Notes under the pieces: model-generated
What the model was told of the DNA's origin: nothing
The model's input: only the letters and a program-made list of their open reading frames with translations
Databases searched by the model: none
In this document: one piece after another, positions 1 through 8,811 of the stretch
Layout: every line of letters starts with the position of its first letter
Numbering within the stretch: the first letter of the stretch is position 1
Program-made: the position numbers and the translations under genes
Assembly: GCA_000985875.1 (NCBI GenBank)
Contig: CCRI01000013.1
Location: 1-64,000 of the forward strand
Source: Neorhizobium galegae bv. officinalis
GTDB taxonomy: Bacteria; Pseudomonadota; Alphaproteobacteria; Rhizobiales; Rhizobiaceae
DNA length: 64,000 nucleotides
Direction of reading: 5' to 3'

Positions 1-1
1 G

Positions 2-3000
2 CGCCCGGTGGCGCCCGCACCACGCCGTGAAGAACCGCGCCGCCCGGCCGCACCGCCGCGCATGCCGGCGCCGCAGCCGCAACAGCCAGCCGACAACGGC
101 ATGCGGGACATCGCCCAGGCGCTGGTCAGCCTGCGCCAGGAGTTGAAACAGGACATTTCCGAGAGCGTCGGCCGCGAGATGACCGCGCTACGCTCCGAAA
201 TCCGCTCGATCAGATCGCTTGCCGAGGACCAGCACTTCACCGAGGACCTGCGCAGCGACCTTGCCCGGCTTGCCGAAGGCATCAGCCAGCTCGGCTACCA
301 GGCAACGCCGGAGGCCGCCGGCCTTCGCAGCGAGTTCGAGGAACTGCGCGCCGTCATGGACGGCCTTGCCCGCGAAGATTCCGTGCGGCGGATGGAAACC
401 CGCTGGCAGGGTCTCGAAGACCGCATGCACGGCCTCGATCCGACGGCCCTGCGCGAAGAACTCGTGTCGCTCGCCTACCGCATCGACGACATCAAGGGCC
501 AGCTCGGCGCGATGAGCGACAGCCCGGTCATCCGGGCGCTCGAACAGAAGCTGATCACGGTCGCGAGCGCCATGGAGCAGCTCGGCTCGCGCATGCAGCC
601 GAACGATGTGCTCATCGCCGAACAGTTCGCGACATTGGACGAGCGGCTGGACGAGATCAGCCGCGCGATCGCCGCCGGCAGCCGCGCATCGGCCTCGGCC
701 TCGATCGACCAATCCTTCCTGCAGCGGCTGGACGGCCGCATCGGCGCGCTCGCCGACCAGATCGACGCGATAAGCCGGGCAACTCACACCCAGTTCGATC
801 CGACCGAAGCGCTGTCCGCCCGCATCGAGGCGTTGACCGGCCGCATCGAGGAGCTCACCGACGAACAGGCCGCGATGCGGCTGGAGGAACGGCTCGAACA
901 GCTTTCGCTGATCCTGGAACAGGCCCAGAAGCCATCCCAGGACCCCGACCTTTCCGCCTATCTCGCCGATATCTCACGCAAGATCGACGGGCTGGAGCAG
1001 GGTAGCGTCAGTGAGGTGCTCGCCGAACGGCTCGACCACCTCGCCCGCCGGATCGAGGAAATCGGTTATCAGCCGCAGGCCCAGTCGGCGATCGACGAAC
1101 ACGCCTTCGGACGGATCGAAGAGCGGCTGACCGACATTGCCGCCCGGCTTGACGAGGCAACGGCGTCGCCGCGCGGCGAAGACGGCGCGCTTCGCAGTCT
1201 CGAGGACCAGATTGCGCATCTTTCGGTGCTGATCAGCCAGCCGCAGCCAGGCGCCGGCGCGCCTCCCGCCGAATTCGAAAACCGCATGACGGCGCTCGAA
1301 AGCTATATGGCGACCAATGACGAATATATCATCGAGGCCGCCCGCCAGGCGGCCGAGACGGTGGTGGAAGCCTATTCGCGCAACGGCATGGCGGGCGCAC
1401 CGGGCGGCGCCGCGGACATGGCGGCACTTTCGGCGCTTGCAGACGACCTTCGCCACCTCGAAGACCTGACCCGGCATTCGGACGACCGCACCCACCAGAC
1501 CTTCGAAGCCCTGCACGGCACGCTGGTGCAGATCGCCGACCGCCTGGACGGCATGGAAGAACGGCTTGTCGCCTCCGCTCCTGCGGAGCGGGATCGCCAT
1601 CATGACGAACCGTCCCGTTACGAAGCCCGCCCCGCCCCGGCCATGCCGGCGGCCGCCCAGCTTTCCGTCGCGGCAGCCGAAGAGCTGATGCGCCACGAGT
1701 TGGCAGAGGCCGAGGCGGACGAACAGCCGGCCGCGGCCTTCGGTCACCGTGCAAGAGCCCCGGAAGAAACGTCCTTGGACGAAACGGTCCTTCGCGCCGA
1801 CCATGCCGACACGAAAACCGCCATCAAGGACAATCCGACCAGGGACAAGGCCACCAAGACCAGCCTTCTGACCGAGCTTTCCCGCCGCTTCCTGCCCGGC
1901 GGCAAGGCCGAGGCGCCGAAGGGTGGCCGCACCGTGATCGAGCCGACCCCCCCACTTGACCCCTCCGACGTGCTGCCGGCGGATCGCGAAAACGACCTTC
2001 TGGAGCCCGGCTCCGGCGCACCCGATGTCAAGAAGATCCTCGAGCGGGTTCGCGCCAGCCAGGTCGCCGGTGAATTCGACACCGACCGGACGAGCGCCGC
2101 GGAACGCGCCGACTATATTGCCGCCGCCCGCCGCGCCGCCAAGGCGGCCGCCCAGGAAACCGATCCCTCGCAGGGCGGTTCGCCCTCCAAGGACTTGCGC
2201 AAGGCCGCCAAGGCTTCCGCCAACAAGGGTTTCGGCGCCATGCTTTCGCAGCATCGCCGTCCGATCCTGATGGCGGTCGGCGCCGTGCTTCTGGTGCTGA
2301 TGGCGATGCCGCTCGCCAAGACGCTGACAAGCCGCACGAAGGCTCCCGCGGCGCCGGCACCGGCGATCGAAGCCCCCGCACGGCCGGCCGCGCCGGCCAA
2401 CATGAGCGGCAGCAAGGGCATGCCGGCGGTCGAGGACCAGGCTGCGACCGACGGCGCCGAAAGCGACGCGGATATCGCAGCCGCGCCGACCCCACCCGTC
2501 GAACAAGCGCCAGCGATGGCGAACCATCTGACCGATCCGCGCCCGGCGACGGGCCAGCCCTCCGTGATGGAGCCGGCCGGCAACCCGCTTCCGGCACAGA
2601 ACACCTTCGCCGCCGTGCCCAAGGCCGATGCTTTGGCCGCGATCGTGGTTCCGGTCGGTATCGAACCGAAGTCGCTTGCCGACGCGGCCGCTGCCGGCGA
2701 CCCGAACGCGCTTTTCGAGATCGGCGCTCGCTTCACCGACGGAAAGGGCGTCAAGAGCGATCTGTCGGAGGCCGCCAACTGGTACAAGCTCGCCGCCGAC
2801 CGCGGTCTGGCACCGGCGCAATACCGGCTCGCCAACCTCTTCGAAAAGGGCACCGGCGTTTCCCGCGACCTGACCAAGGCGATGACCTATTACAAGCAGG
2901 CCGCCGACGCCGGCAATGCCAGCGCCATGCACAATCTGGCCGTGCTCCAGGCTTCGGGCGCCGCCGGCCAGCCGGACTATCCCGCAGCCGTCTCCTGGTT

Positions 3001-3499
3001 CGCCAAGGCCGCCGACTTCGGCGTCGCCGACAGCCAGTTCAACCTCGCCATCCTGCTTGCCCGCGGCAACGGCGTGAAGCAGGATCTTGAGGAATCCTAC
3101 AAGTGGTTCGCGGTCGCGGCCAAGGGAGGCGACAAGGACGCCGCCCAGAAACGCGACGAGGTGGCCAACGCCATGCGCAAGGAACAGCTCGAAAGCGCCC
3201 GCGCCAAGGCGGACCAATGGAAGGTGAAGCCGCTCGACCCGAAGGCCAATTCCGTCAATCTCCCGGACGAATGGGCTTCCGGCAAGCCGCTCACCACGGC
3301 CTCGGTCGACATGGAAAAGGCGATCCGCAACATCCAGGCGATCCTCAACAAGAGCGGTTTCGACGCCGGCACGGCCGACGGCAAGATGGGCGCCAAGACC
3401 GTGACGGCGATCAAGGCCTTCCAGACCTCGGTCGGCCAGGAGCCGAACGGCAAGATCACCGACGCGCTGGTCAAGGAACTGCTGGCCAAGAACAAGTAA
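2..3499 (+). CDS. podJ: PodJ-like polar localization factor, 5'-truncated by window edge
   Basis: Polar organizing protein of alphaproteobacteria that recruits pole-specific machinery at the inner membrane. The frame is open to the window edge, so the true start lies upstream and the GTG near base 8 is not trusted. The first ~560 visible residues are an Ala/Glu/Arg/Leu-rich coiled coil with repeated short IxxLxxRI-like patterns. A single membrane segment follows at about residues 752-775. A proline/alanine-rich periplasmic linker leads to four Sel1/TPR-like repeats (about 894-1055) and a C-terminal peptidoglycan-binding domain (about 1100-1160). Coiled coil, membrane span, Sel1 and PG-binding in that order is the PodJ layout. 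The symbol rests on architecture only. A generic Sel1-repeat, peptidoglycan-binding protein is the alternative. Confidence 0.8.
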   Translation, partial: RPVAPAPRREEPRRPAAPPRMPAPQPQQPADNGMRDIAQALVSLRQELKQDISESVGREMTALRSEIRSIRSLAEDQHFTEDLRSDLARLAEGISQLGYQATPEAAGLRSEFEELRAVMDGLAREDSVRRMETRWQGLEDRMHGLDPTALREELVSLAYRIDDIKGQLGAMSDSPVIRALEQKLITVASAMEQLGSRMQPNDVLIAEQFATLDERLDEISRAIAAGSRASASASIDQSFLQRLDGRIGALADQIDAISRATHTQFDPTEALSARIEALTGRIEELTDEQAAMRLEERLEQLSLILEQAQKPSQDPDLSAYLADISRKIDGLEQGSVSEVLAERLDHLARRIEEIGYQPQAQSAIDEHAFGRIEERLTDIAARLDEATASPRGEDGALRSLEDQIAHLSVLISQPQPGAGAPPAEFENRMTALESYMATNDEYIIEAARQAAETVVEAYSRNGMAGAPGGAADMAALSALADDLRHLEDLTRHSDDRTHQTFEALHGTLVQIADRLDGMEERLVASAPAERDRHHDEPSRYEARPAPAMPAAAQLSVAAAEELMRHELAEAEADEQPAAAFGHRARAPEETSLDETVLRADHADTKTAIKDNPTRDKATKTSLLTELSRRFLPGGKAEAPKGGRTVIEPTPPLDPSDVLPADRENDLLEPGSGAPDVKKILERVRASQVAGEFDTDRTSAAERADYIAAARRAAKAAAQETDPSQGGSPSKDLRKAAKASANKGFGAMLSQHRRPILMAVGAVLLVLMAMPLAKTLTSRTKAPAAPAPAIEAPARPAAPANMSGSKGMPAVEDQAATDGAESDADIAAAPTPPVEQAPAMANHLTDPRPATGQPSVMEPAGNPLPAQNTFAAVPKADALAAIVVPVGIEPKSLADAAAAGDPNALFEIGARFTDGKGVKSDLSEAANWYKLAADRGLAPAQYRLANLFEKGTGVSRDLTKAMTYYKQAADAGNASAMHNLAVLQASGAAGQPDYPAAVSWFAKAADFGVADSQFNLAILLARGNGVKQDLEESYKWFAVAAKGGDKDAAQKRDEVANAMRKEQLESARAKADQWKVKPLDPKANSVNLPDEWASGKPLTTASVDMEKAIRNIQAILNKSGFDAGTADGKMGAKTVTAIKAFQTSVGQEPNGKITDALVKELLAKNK

Positions 3500-3748
3500 G
3501 TCGACTTACCCGACCGGGATCGGGGAGTTGCGCGATATTAATCACGCCATCACAAAAACAGTAAAATTGCCGCATTATCCGGCACTTGCGAATTGACTTG
3601 CAGCGGCGCCCGGGCGCATGACGGGTGACACCCTTCATGCCCTGTTCACATGGCATGTGAGATCACGTTCCCATCGCCGCAACGGGCGGACAACCACATC
3701 GCGAACCGCCCGCGAGGGCGTCGCTTTTTGCCGTGTCGAGGTTCTGCC

Positions 3749-4675
3749 GTGACTGTCTACCTGCCGATCGCAGAGCTGTCGGTGAACATCTTCATCATCC
3801 TGGGCATGGGCGCGGCCGTGGGCTTTCTCTCGGGCATGTTCGGCGTCGGCGGCGGCTTCCTGATCACGCCGCTTTTGATCTTCTACAACATCCCGCCGGT
3901 GGTGGCGGTCGCAACCGGCGCAAACCAGGTCGTCGCCTCCTCGATTTCCGGCGCGATCACCCATTTCAGGCGTGGCACGCTCGACATGAAACTCGGCTCG
4001 GTCCTGCTTATCGGCGGCCTTGCGGGCGCGACGGCGGGTGTGTGGGTCTTCTCGTGGCTGAGGCGTATCGGGCAGCTCGATCTGTTCATCTCGCTGCTCT
4101 ACGTCGTGCTGCTGAGCTCGATCGGCGCGCTGATGCTGCAGGAAAGCGTCCGGGCGATGCGCCGGGCGAAGAACAACAACCCACTACCGATCAAGCGTCC
4201 CGGCCAGCACAACTGGGTGCACCGGCTGCCGCTCAAGATGCGGTTCAAGAAATCGAAGATCTATCTTTCCGCCATTCCGGTGGTCGGGCTCGGCTTCGGC
4301 ATCGGCGTGCTGACCTCGATCATGGGCGTCGGCGGCGGCTTCATCATGGTGCCGGCGATGATCTATCTCCTGCGCATCCCCACCAGCGTCGTCGTCGGCA
4401 CCTCGCTGTTCCAGATCATTTTCGTCACCGCCTACACGACAATGGTGCAGGCGGCGACCAACTATTCCGTCGACATCGTGCTGGCGACGATCCTGATGGT
4501 GGCGGGCGTGATCGGCGCGCAATACGGCGTTCGCGTCGGGCAGAAGCTGCGCGGCGAACAGCTGCGCGCGCTCCTGGCGCTGCTGGTTCTCGCCGTCGGC
4601 ATCCGCCTGGCGATCGGGCTGATCGTCACGCCGAACGACGTCTATTCGGTCGCTGTCGGAGGGATGTCCTACTGA
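3749..4675 (+). CDS. TauE/SafE family sulfite/anion exporter
   Basis: Inner-membrane permease of the TauE/SafE (DUF81) family, which moves sulfite, sulfoacetate or related anions. The protein has 308 residues. The GTG at 3749 is preferred over an upstream ATG because it opens directly on a hydrophobic segment. The family's two pseudo-repeats are visible as glycine-rich motifs, GMFGVGGGF near residue 30 and SIMGVGGGF near residue 193, separated by a charged cytoplasmic loop (about 130-165). The stop overlaps the next gene's start (TGATG), so the two are translationally coupled. The pairing with a TIGR02186 protein is typical of Rhizobiales. The transported anion is not readable from sequence. 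Confidence 0.85.
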   Translation: MTVYLPIAELSVNIFIILGMGAAVGFLSGMFGVGGGFLITPLLIFYNIPPVVAVATGANQVVASSISGAITHFRRGTLDMKLGSVLLIGGLAGATAGVWVFSWLRRIGQLDLFISLLYVVLLSSIGALMLQESVRAMRRAKNNNPLPIKRPGQHNWVHRLPLKMRFKKSKIYLSAIPVVGLGFGIGVLTSIMGVGGGFIMVPAMIYLLRIPTSVVVGTSLFQIIFVTAYTTMVQAATNYSVDIVLATILMVAGVIGAQYGVRVGQKLRGEQLRALLALLVLAVGIRLAIGLIVTPNDVYSVAVGGMSY

Positions 4676-5478
4676 TGCGCCGGTTTCTCCGCACCGCCCT
4701 CCTCCTGCCGTTCCTGGCACTCGCCTTCCCGGTCGAGGCGCAGGTGCCGTTCGGGCAGGCATCAGGCGTCAAGGAGGGGCTGGAGATCGGCACCTCGACC
4801 AGCGAAATCGCCATCGCTTCGGATTTCCGCGGCGCCGACCTGACGATCTTCGGGGCGCTGACCAACGCCGACGAACTGTTCCTGGCGATCGGCCAATACG
4901 ACGTTGTCGTGACGCTCGAAGGGCCGAAGGACTATGCGACGGTGCGCAAGAAGGAGCGCGTCTTCGGGATCTGGATGAACACCGAGGGCCTGACCTTCGA
5001 ACAGGTGCCGGAAAGCTATTCGCTCGCCAGCACCCGGATGATCGACAGCATCGACGAGGCGCCGAGCCTCAACAATATCGGGGTCGGCATCGACCACCTG
5101 GCTCTGAACCCGGTCGGCTACATCCCCGATTCCGGCATGATCGGCGAATTCCGCGACGCCTATCGGCGCCTGAAGCTGTCGAACGGACTTTATCAGCGCG
5201 ACACGAGCGGCGTGCGCTTTGTCTCGTCGAGCCTGTTCCGCGCCTCGCTGAAACTGCCGGCCAACATTCCGGACGGGATGCACATGGTGCGCGCCTACCT
5301 GTTCAAGAGCGGCCAGCTGATCAACCAGCGGGAAATGCCGCTGCGGGTGGTCAAGACCGGCATCGAACAGGCGATCACCGACGCCGCCCATGACCGGCCG
5401 CTCGCCTACGGTTTCCTGTGCGTGCTGATCGCCATCATCACGGGCTGGGGCGCCAGCATCGTCTTCCGCAAGGACTGA
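4675..5478 (+). CDS. TIGR02186 family membrane-anchored protein
   Basis: A 267-residue exported protein of unknown function (TIGR02186 / alphaproteobacterial transmembrane family). A signal peptide is visible at residues 1-22, ending in VEAQ. A beta-rich periplasmic body follows, then one C-terminal membrane helix (about 244-262) with a short basic tail. Its ATG overlaps the stop of the upstream TauE-like permease. This conserved coupling suggests it assists that permease, but the role is inferred from context only. Confidence 0.8.
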   Translation: MRRFLRTALLLPFLALAFPVEAQVPFGQASGVKEGLEIGTSTSEIAIASDFRGADLTIFGALTNADELFLAIGQYDVVVTLEGPKDYATVRKKERVFGIWMNTEGLTFEQVPESYSLASTRMIDSIDEAPSLNNIGVGIDHLALNPVGYIPDSGMIGEFRDAYRRLKLSNGLYQRDTSGVRFVSSSLFRASLKLPANIPDGMHMVRAYLFKSGQLINQREMPLRVVKTGIEQAITDAAHDRPLAYGFLCVLIAIITGWGASIVFRKD

Positions 5479-6096
5479 GCATCGCATCGTCAACTTAGCG
5501 GAATGTGGAACTTGATGTGAGATGACGATGCCCGTGCATGATAGGCGAGTGACATGGCGCACCTCCTCACCTGACATGAGCGAGGAAACCTGACAAGGAT
5601 GTGACGAAGGTGTGGCTATCCCAGATTTCCACCGGGTGTTTTGTTCAGCGTGGAAAAGCAGGGCAAATCACGACATTCTCCCTGAGTTGACGAGGTAGCG
5701 ATGGCAAATGACGGACACTCCAAGGCAAGCATTGATTGACCTCGTCCCGGCCCTAGCCAGGCACCAAGCACGAGTCGATGCAGCCGCCGGCATTCGGTGG
5801 GACGCTGTAGAGAGCTCTATTGCCATAACCGATCGCCTGCCAACGCCGCGTTGGTAGTGAAACACATGACGCTCGCCACGGAACTGGCTTTCAACGTGGG
5901 CCGCGGCAGTGTGGGGAAAGCGATAGGCCCTGAACGAAAGTGGTCGGTCGGCTCCCACCGACCGCTTTGCCCGGCTCGGCCATGAGGAGGTAAAGGAGGC
6001 GCGGCTTGTCGTTCCGGGAAAATTTCCGCATTCTTGACTTCGATCAAGATGCGCGCCTCTCAATCGCCCTACATGGGGTCGAAAGAGGGATGGAAT
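5479..6096. other. Gene-free stretch opening the accessory patch
   Basis: No convincing coding frame is seen. A long minus-strand frame crosses the stretch but runs antisense to the next small gene and has no protein-like character. No tRNA or attachment-site signature could be recognised. The change from chromosome-like genes to small orphan genes falls here. Confidence 0.4.
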
Positions 6097-6318
6097 ATGG
6101 AACGTCTGGTATTTGAACGAGATATTTGCGGAAAAAGCTACCGGGTTTGCGTGCGAACGAGGCCGCAGAACACTCCTATATTTACTTATCAGGTCTATCG
6201 CGCCCTCCCCGATCGAAATATCTGGCAAGGTGTCCCGCCGGCATGGAGCAGTGTTAGATCAATGATGGATGAGGCATTCGCTTCCGACTTGGCGTCTTTC
6301 CGTACTCGCGCGGTCTAG
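6097..6318 (+). CDS. Small hypothetical protein
   Basis: A 73-residue protein that I do not recognise. The ATG at 6097 is chosen because a purine-rich ribosome site (AGAGGGA, 6084-6090) lies six bases upstream; the earlier in-frame ATGs have none. The sequence is soluble-looking, mixed basic and aromatic, beginning MERLVFERD. No membrane segment or motif is visible. It is isolated in the accessory patch with no same-strand partner closer than 200 bases. Confidence 0.5.
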   Translation: MERLVFERDICGKSYRVCVRTRPQNTPIFTYQVYRALPDRNIWQGVPPAWSSVRSMMDEAFASDLASFRTRAV

Positions 6319-6529
6319 AAAATTTCCCGCTCTTCGTCCCTGATGTGGAACTATCTGTGCCGCTCCCGGTTTCATTGCTGTCGCGAGGGCAAATACCCGT
6401 CCCTCATTAGATCGTTCGTCGCCCCCACGAACACGCTCTCGCGACCCCTCCCCTCACATGCGCCAGTCCGCATTTACAGTACTCACTTCAAGCCTTGCCG
6501 GTTTCGGCGCGACACCTATCTCAATTGCC

Positions 6530-6766
6530 ATGACCGACGTCGCTCCCCCACTGGTTCCGCGCGGTGACGAGAACCGCCACATTTTTTGTCAGATGGCGGT
6601 CTTTCCTCCATTGCAAGATGTAATATCGGCGGCAGAGCGCGCCGGGTGGAACGAACTCGAGACTATGGCGGCTATAATCGAGGTCATGGACACTCTCATG
6701 CTAGGGGCCGGAACTAACGCCGAAGTAGATGAGCTGCTGAAGGCCGTGCGCCGCAAGATGGAGTGA
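6530..6766 (+). CDS. Small helical hypothetical protein
   Basis: A 78-residue acidic, mainly helical protein (ISAAERAGW...AAIIEVMDTL) ending in a basic tail. The family is not recognised. The ATG at 6530 is chosen because the frame upstream is compositionally unlike the rest. The stop lies ten bases before a GC hairpin at 6784-6799. Confidence 0.5.
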   Translation: MTDVAPPLVPRGDENRHIFCQMAVFPPLQDVISAAERAGWNELETMAAIIEVMDTLMLGAGTNAEVDELLKAVRRKME

Positions 6767-6775
6767 CCGAACCCT

Positions 6776-6799
6776 AAAAAGAAGCCCGCAGGAGCGGGC
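6776..6799 (-). terminator. Intrinsic terminator hairpin (minus-strand orientation)
   Basis: Perfect six-pair stem GCCCGC/GCGGGC with a four-base loop. The plus strand has an A-tract on the left, so the U-tract is correct for transcripts read on the minus strand. No minus-strand gene enters it immediately from the right. It also sits just after the small plus-strand gene ending at 6766. Confidence 0.6.
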
Positions 6800-7049
6800 C
6801 GAGTCAGGGGATTTTCGGAGTAGTCGGAGACGCAGCGGCATCGGTGGAGGTGCCGATGATTGGAAGGGTCGCTACGCCCGTTATTCGAACTGCGACCGAG
6901 GGCAGACGTTCCACCCGTGAGGCAATATCCTCGTCGCCCCCCGGATTTTGGGAGTTCCCCAACCCAAGTAGGCCGCTATACCTATGCGGGTGTTTCCTAG
7001 GAAGGAGGACCTCCTTGACGAAAACTACCTCACCTTGCCAATTTGCAGC

Positions 7050-7556
7050 ATGAAAACCGAAATCGTGACGTCGCGTAAGAAGACAATCCTCTTGTTACTC
7101 GGGTCCCTTGTCTTCGTAGTGGGAGGTGTTCTTTCGCCGCGCGTGAGCTATTGGGCTGACCTGTTTTTTGCCATGTGCTCGATTGCCTTTGTGGCAATGC
7201 TCTTTCGGCCCTATCGGCTGACTTTGGACAACGAAGGCCTAACCCTTTCCGGGGGGAGTCAGCGGTCACCGTTCAAAATTCCATGGCGCGACGTGGACAG
7301 ATTCTTTGTCTCACGCCCTCGGCTCGGCGTAACCATGATTAGCTTCAACTACAGCGCCAACGCTTCCAAGAAACCGCGCGGAACAGCGTTTGCGCGCACC
7401 CTCACCGGCGCAGATGGCGGACTTCCAGGCGGATGGTCAAAATCAGACGCCGCCGTAGTCTACATTTTGAACGAATACCGCCAACAGGCTCTGGCCGACG
7501 ACCAAACGTTTCGACTGCCGGAAAATTTCTCTACGACCTATGCTGGCAAGCCGTAA
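7050..7556 (+). CDS. Membrane protein with PH-like (YdbS/STM3941-type) domain
   Basis: A 168-residue protein with two hydrophobic helices near the N-terminus (about 11-30 and 36-54). A soluble domain follows, containing LTLDNEGLTLSGG and PWRDVDRF motifs. That pattern, a strand and a turn followed by a W-(R/S)-D-(V/I) motif, is typical of small bacterial PH-domain membrane proteins. The ATG at 7050 is chosen because the preceding in-frame residues lack hydrophobic or family character. Neighbours are small orphan genes. The role is unknown. Confidence 0.55.
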   Translation: MKTEIVTSRKKTILLLLGSLVFVVGGVLSPRVSYWADLFFAMCSIAFVAMLFRPYRLTLDNEGLTLSGGSQRSPFKIPWRDVDRFFVSRPRLGVTMISFNYSANASKKPRGTAFARTLTGADGGLPGGWSKSDAAVVYILNEYRQQALADDQTFRLPENFSTTYAGKP

Positions 7557-7633
7557 GTCTCCGACGCATTATTCGAGTCGCGCCGCCCGTTGAACGGCGG
7601 AGGCCGGAGGTTTCTGTCATCCGCTCTGTATAG

Positions 7634-7888
7634 TCATGACAAGCCGGCGTCGGGCTCCACCGGGATTTCCACCACTCGACCGATTTCGTGGAGATAGGCG
7701 ATAATGTCATCCTTCAGGTGGTCTCGCTCGCCGAACGCCGAGGAAACGAGCTCGATGCGGCGGTAAGCTTCCCTGTCAGTTGGATCGACCGGCTCGGCCA
7801 GAACATAGCCGATCGTCCCGATCGCCTGGATGTTGCTTCCAGCTTCGATCATGGCGGCAACGAACGCTTCAACTTCATCTTTGGTCAT
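7634..7888 (-). CDS. Small acidic hypothetical protein
   Basis: An 84-residue, strongly acidic protein starting MTKDEVEAF, with a central helix-turn segment and the motif DREAYRRIE. It looks like a real soluble small protein, but I do not recognise the family. It is convergent with the PH-like membrane gene to its left. Confidence 0.5.
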   Translation of the reverse strand: MTKDEVEAFVAAMIEAGSNIQAIGTIGYVLAEPVDPTDREAYRRIELVSSAFGERDHLKDDIIAYLHEIGRVVEIPVEPDAGLS

Positions 7889-7958
7889 GGCGGCAGTTGA
7901 TCATTTTGTTGCCGCTGCGCAACCCCTCAGTTCCTCAAAACAGCTGGAGATCAAATCA

Positions 7959-7991
7959 GAAAAAACCCCGCAACCGGTTAAGGATACGGGG
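7959..7991 (-). terminator. Intrinsic terminator on the minus strand
   Basis: The stem CCCCG/CGGGG (7966-7970 with 7987-7991) encloses a 16-base loop that carries its own small palindrome AACCGGTT. An A-run on the left is a U-run for minus-strand RNA. It would end a transcript starting near 8080-8160. Confidence 0.5.
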
Positions 7992-8075
7992 CAGCAAGTA
8001 CACAGGGAACGCCCCATAGGTCTACCAGGACAAGGGGGGCCGGAACCAGACCTCGAGGTCCAGTTTCCCTAAAAA
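7992..8075 (-). ncRNA. Candidate structured small RNA ahead of a terminator
   Basis: Read on the minus strand, an AGGGAA/TTCCCT outer stem (8004-8009 with 8065-8070) encloses two further self-complementary parts. One is a perfect GACCTCGAGGTC palindrome; the other is a CCCC/GGGG arm. The terminator at 7959-7991 follows directly. A TTGACA box lies just upstream (about 8094-8099), but no good -10 was found. The only overlapping frame is short and unconvincing. The call is inferred from pairing, not from homology. Confidence 0.3.
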
Positions 8076-8099
8076 CCTTCGTTGCCAGCTTGGCAATTG

Positions 8100-8223
8100 T
8101 CAAGTCTCTCAAGAGTGTGACCAATCCAACACAGCTTTTGCAGGTAAATCTGATACTCTGCACCCGAGTTCCAAGCAGTCCCCTCCCAAGGTTATCGAGC
8201 CTCGCGAAAGCGGGGCTCTTTTC
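8100..8223 (+). ncRNA. Possible plus-strand small RNA ending in a strong terminator
   Basis: About 120 bases with no plus-strand frame end in a strong intrinsic terminator. Just before it is a single-stranded-looking, CU-rich stretch (CCCCTCCC at 8180-8186) that could pair with ribosome binding sites, as in several rhizobial trans-acting RNAs. The start is unmapped and no clear promoter was found, so this is only a candidate. Confidence 0.25.
8197..8223 (+). terminator. Intrinsic terminator on the plus strand
   Basis: Nine-pair stem GAGCCTCGC / GCGGGGCTC with one G-T wobble, capped by a GAAA tetraloop and followed by TTTT. No protein gene on the plus strand ends nearby, which suggests a non-coding transcript. 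Confidence 0.7.
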
Positions 8224-8272
8224 GTTCGTCGCCGGTGCTTGACTCCCTGCAACTTCGTGTCAGTTTTCCGGC

Positions 8273-8464
8273 ATGAGCACACACCACCGCTTTGACGTTC
8301 GCAAAGACGGCGAACATACCTGGGAAATATTCGACACCACCAACGGCCGTACTGTGGTTCTCCGGGGCGAGCCCTTTTGCGGCCTGCCGCAAGACAGTGC
8401 CGATACCTTGGCAGACTATATGAACTCGGCGGGTATGGCGCCTGATAAGGTCACGCTGCATTGA
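8273..8464 (+). CDS. Small hypothetical protein
   Basis: A 63-residue protein (MSTHHRFDVRKDGEHTWEI...) with alternating polar and hydrophobic residues and a GxxxVVLRG turn, suggesting a small beta-rich fold. The family is not recognised and no good ribosome site is visible. It starts 50 bases after the strong terminator. Confidence 0.45.
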   Translation: MSTHHRFDVRKDGEHTWEIFDTTNGRTVVLRGEPFCGLPQDSADTLADYMNSAGMAPDKVTLH

Positions 8465-8607
8465 GTCCCACAAACAACTTCATCGCGGTACCGGTCCGTG
8501 CAGCCAATGAGGTCGAGAAGCTCCATGGAGAAGAAGCTCGCCGCCTACTGAACCCGCGCGATAACGACGATCCGCGATATGAGGGAGACACTCGGTATCC
8601 CGCGTAG
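8461..8607 (+). CDS. Possible 48-residue ORF with TTG start
   Basis: The frame opens on a TTG overlapping the previous stop and encodes a protein-like sequence with AANEVEKLHGEEARRLLN. It overlaps the start of the following small gene. Translational coupling is the only support, so it may be spurious. Confidence 0.2.
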   Translation: MSPTNNFIAVPVRAANEVEKLHGEEARRLLNPRDNDDPRYEGDTRYPA

Positions 8608-8779
8608 CAATACGGCAGCCGACGCAGTTATCGACCTGCAGACGACTGCCGTGGCCTTGGACCTGGGCAATCGATCGCCCGAAGAGGTCAAGGCTGCACT
8701 TCTTGATGCCGCCGGCATAATCCGGGACCTGCATATCGTGCGGGATAGCGGAACGGAAATTCAGATCGACCGGAACTGA
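8579..8779 (+). CDS. Small hypothetical protein
   Basis: A 66-residue, mostly helical protein with the segment NRSPEEVKAALLDAAG. The function is unknown. It is the last of the run of small orphan genes before the TadG-like remnant. Confidence 0.4.
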   Translation: MRETLGIPRSNTAADAVIDLQTTAVALDLGNRSPEEVKAALLDAAGIIRDLHIVRDSGTEIQIDRN

Positions 8780-8811
8780 GAGATGGGCACCGAGCCCTCG
8801 GAAGCGCCCGG

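Noticed and set aside
974..3217. Long minus-strand open frame opposite podJ
   Set aside because: It arises from the biased GC-rich codons of podJ; the composition (Gly/Arg/Val/His-rich, no domain) is typical of an antisense shadow.
5668..6228. 186-codon minus-strand frame in the left accessory patch
   Set aside because: No ribosome site and no protein-like pattern; it overlaps the better-supported small gene starting at 6097.
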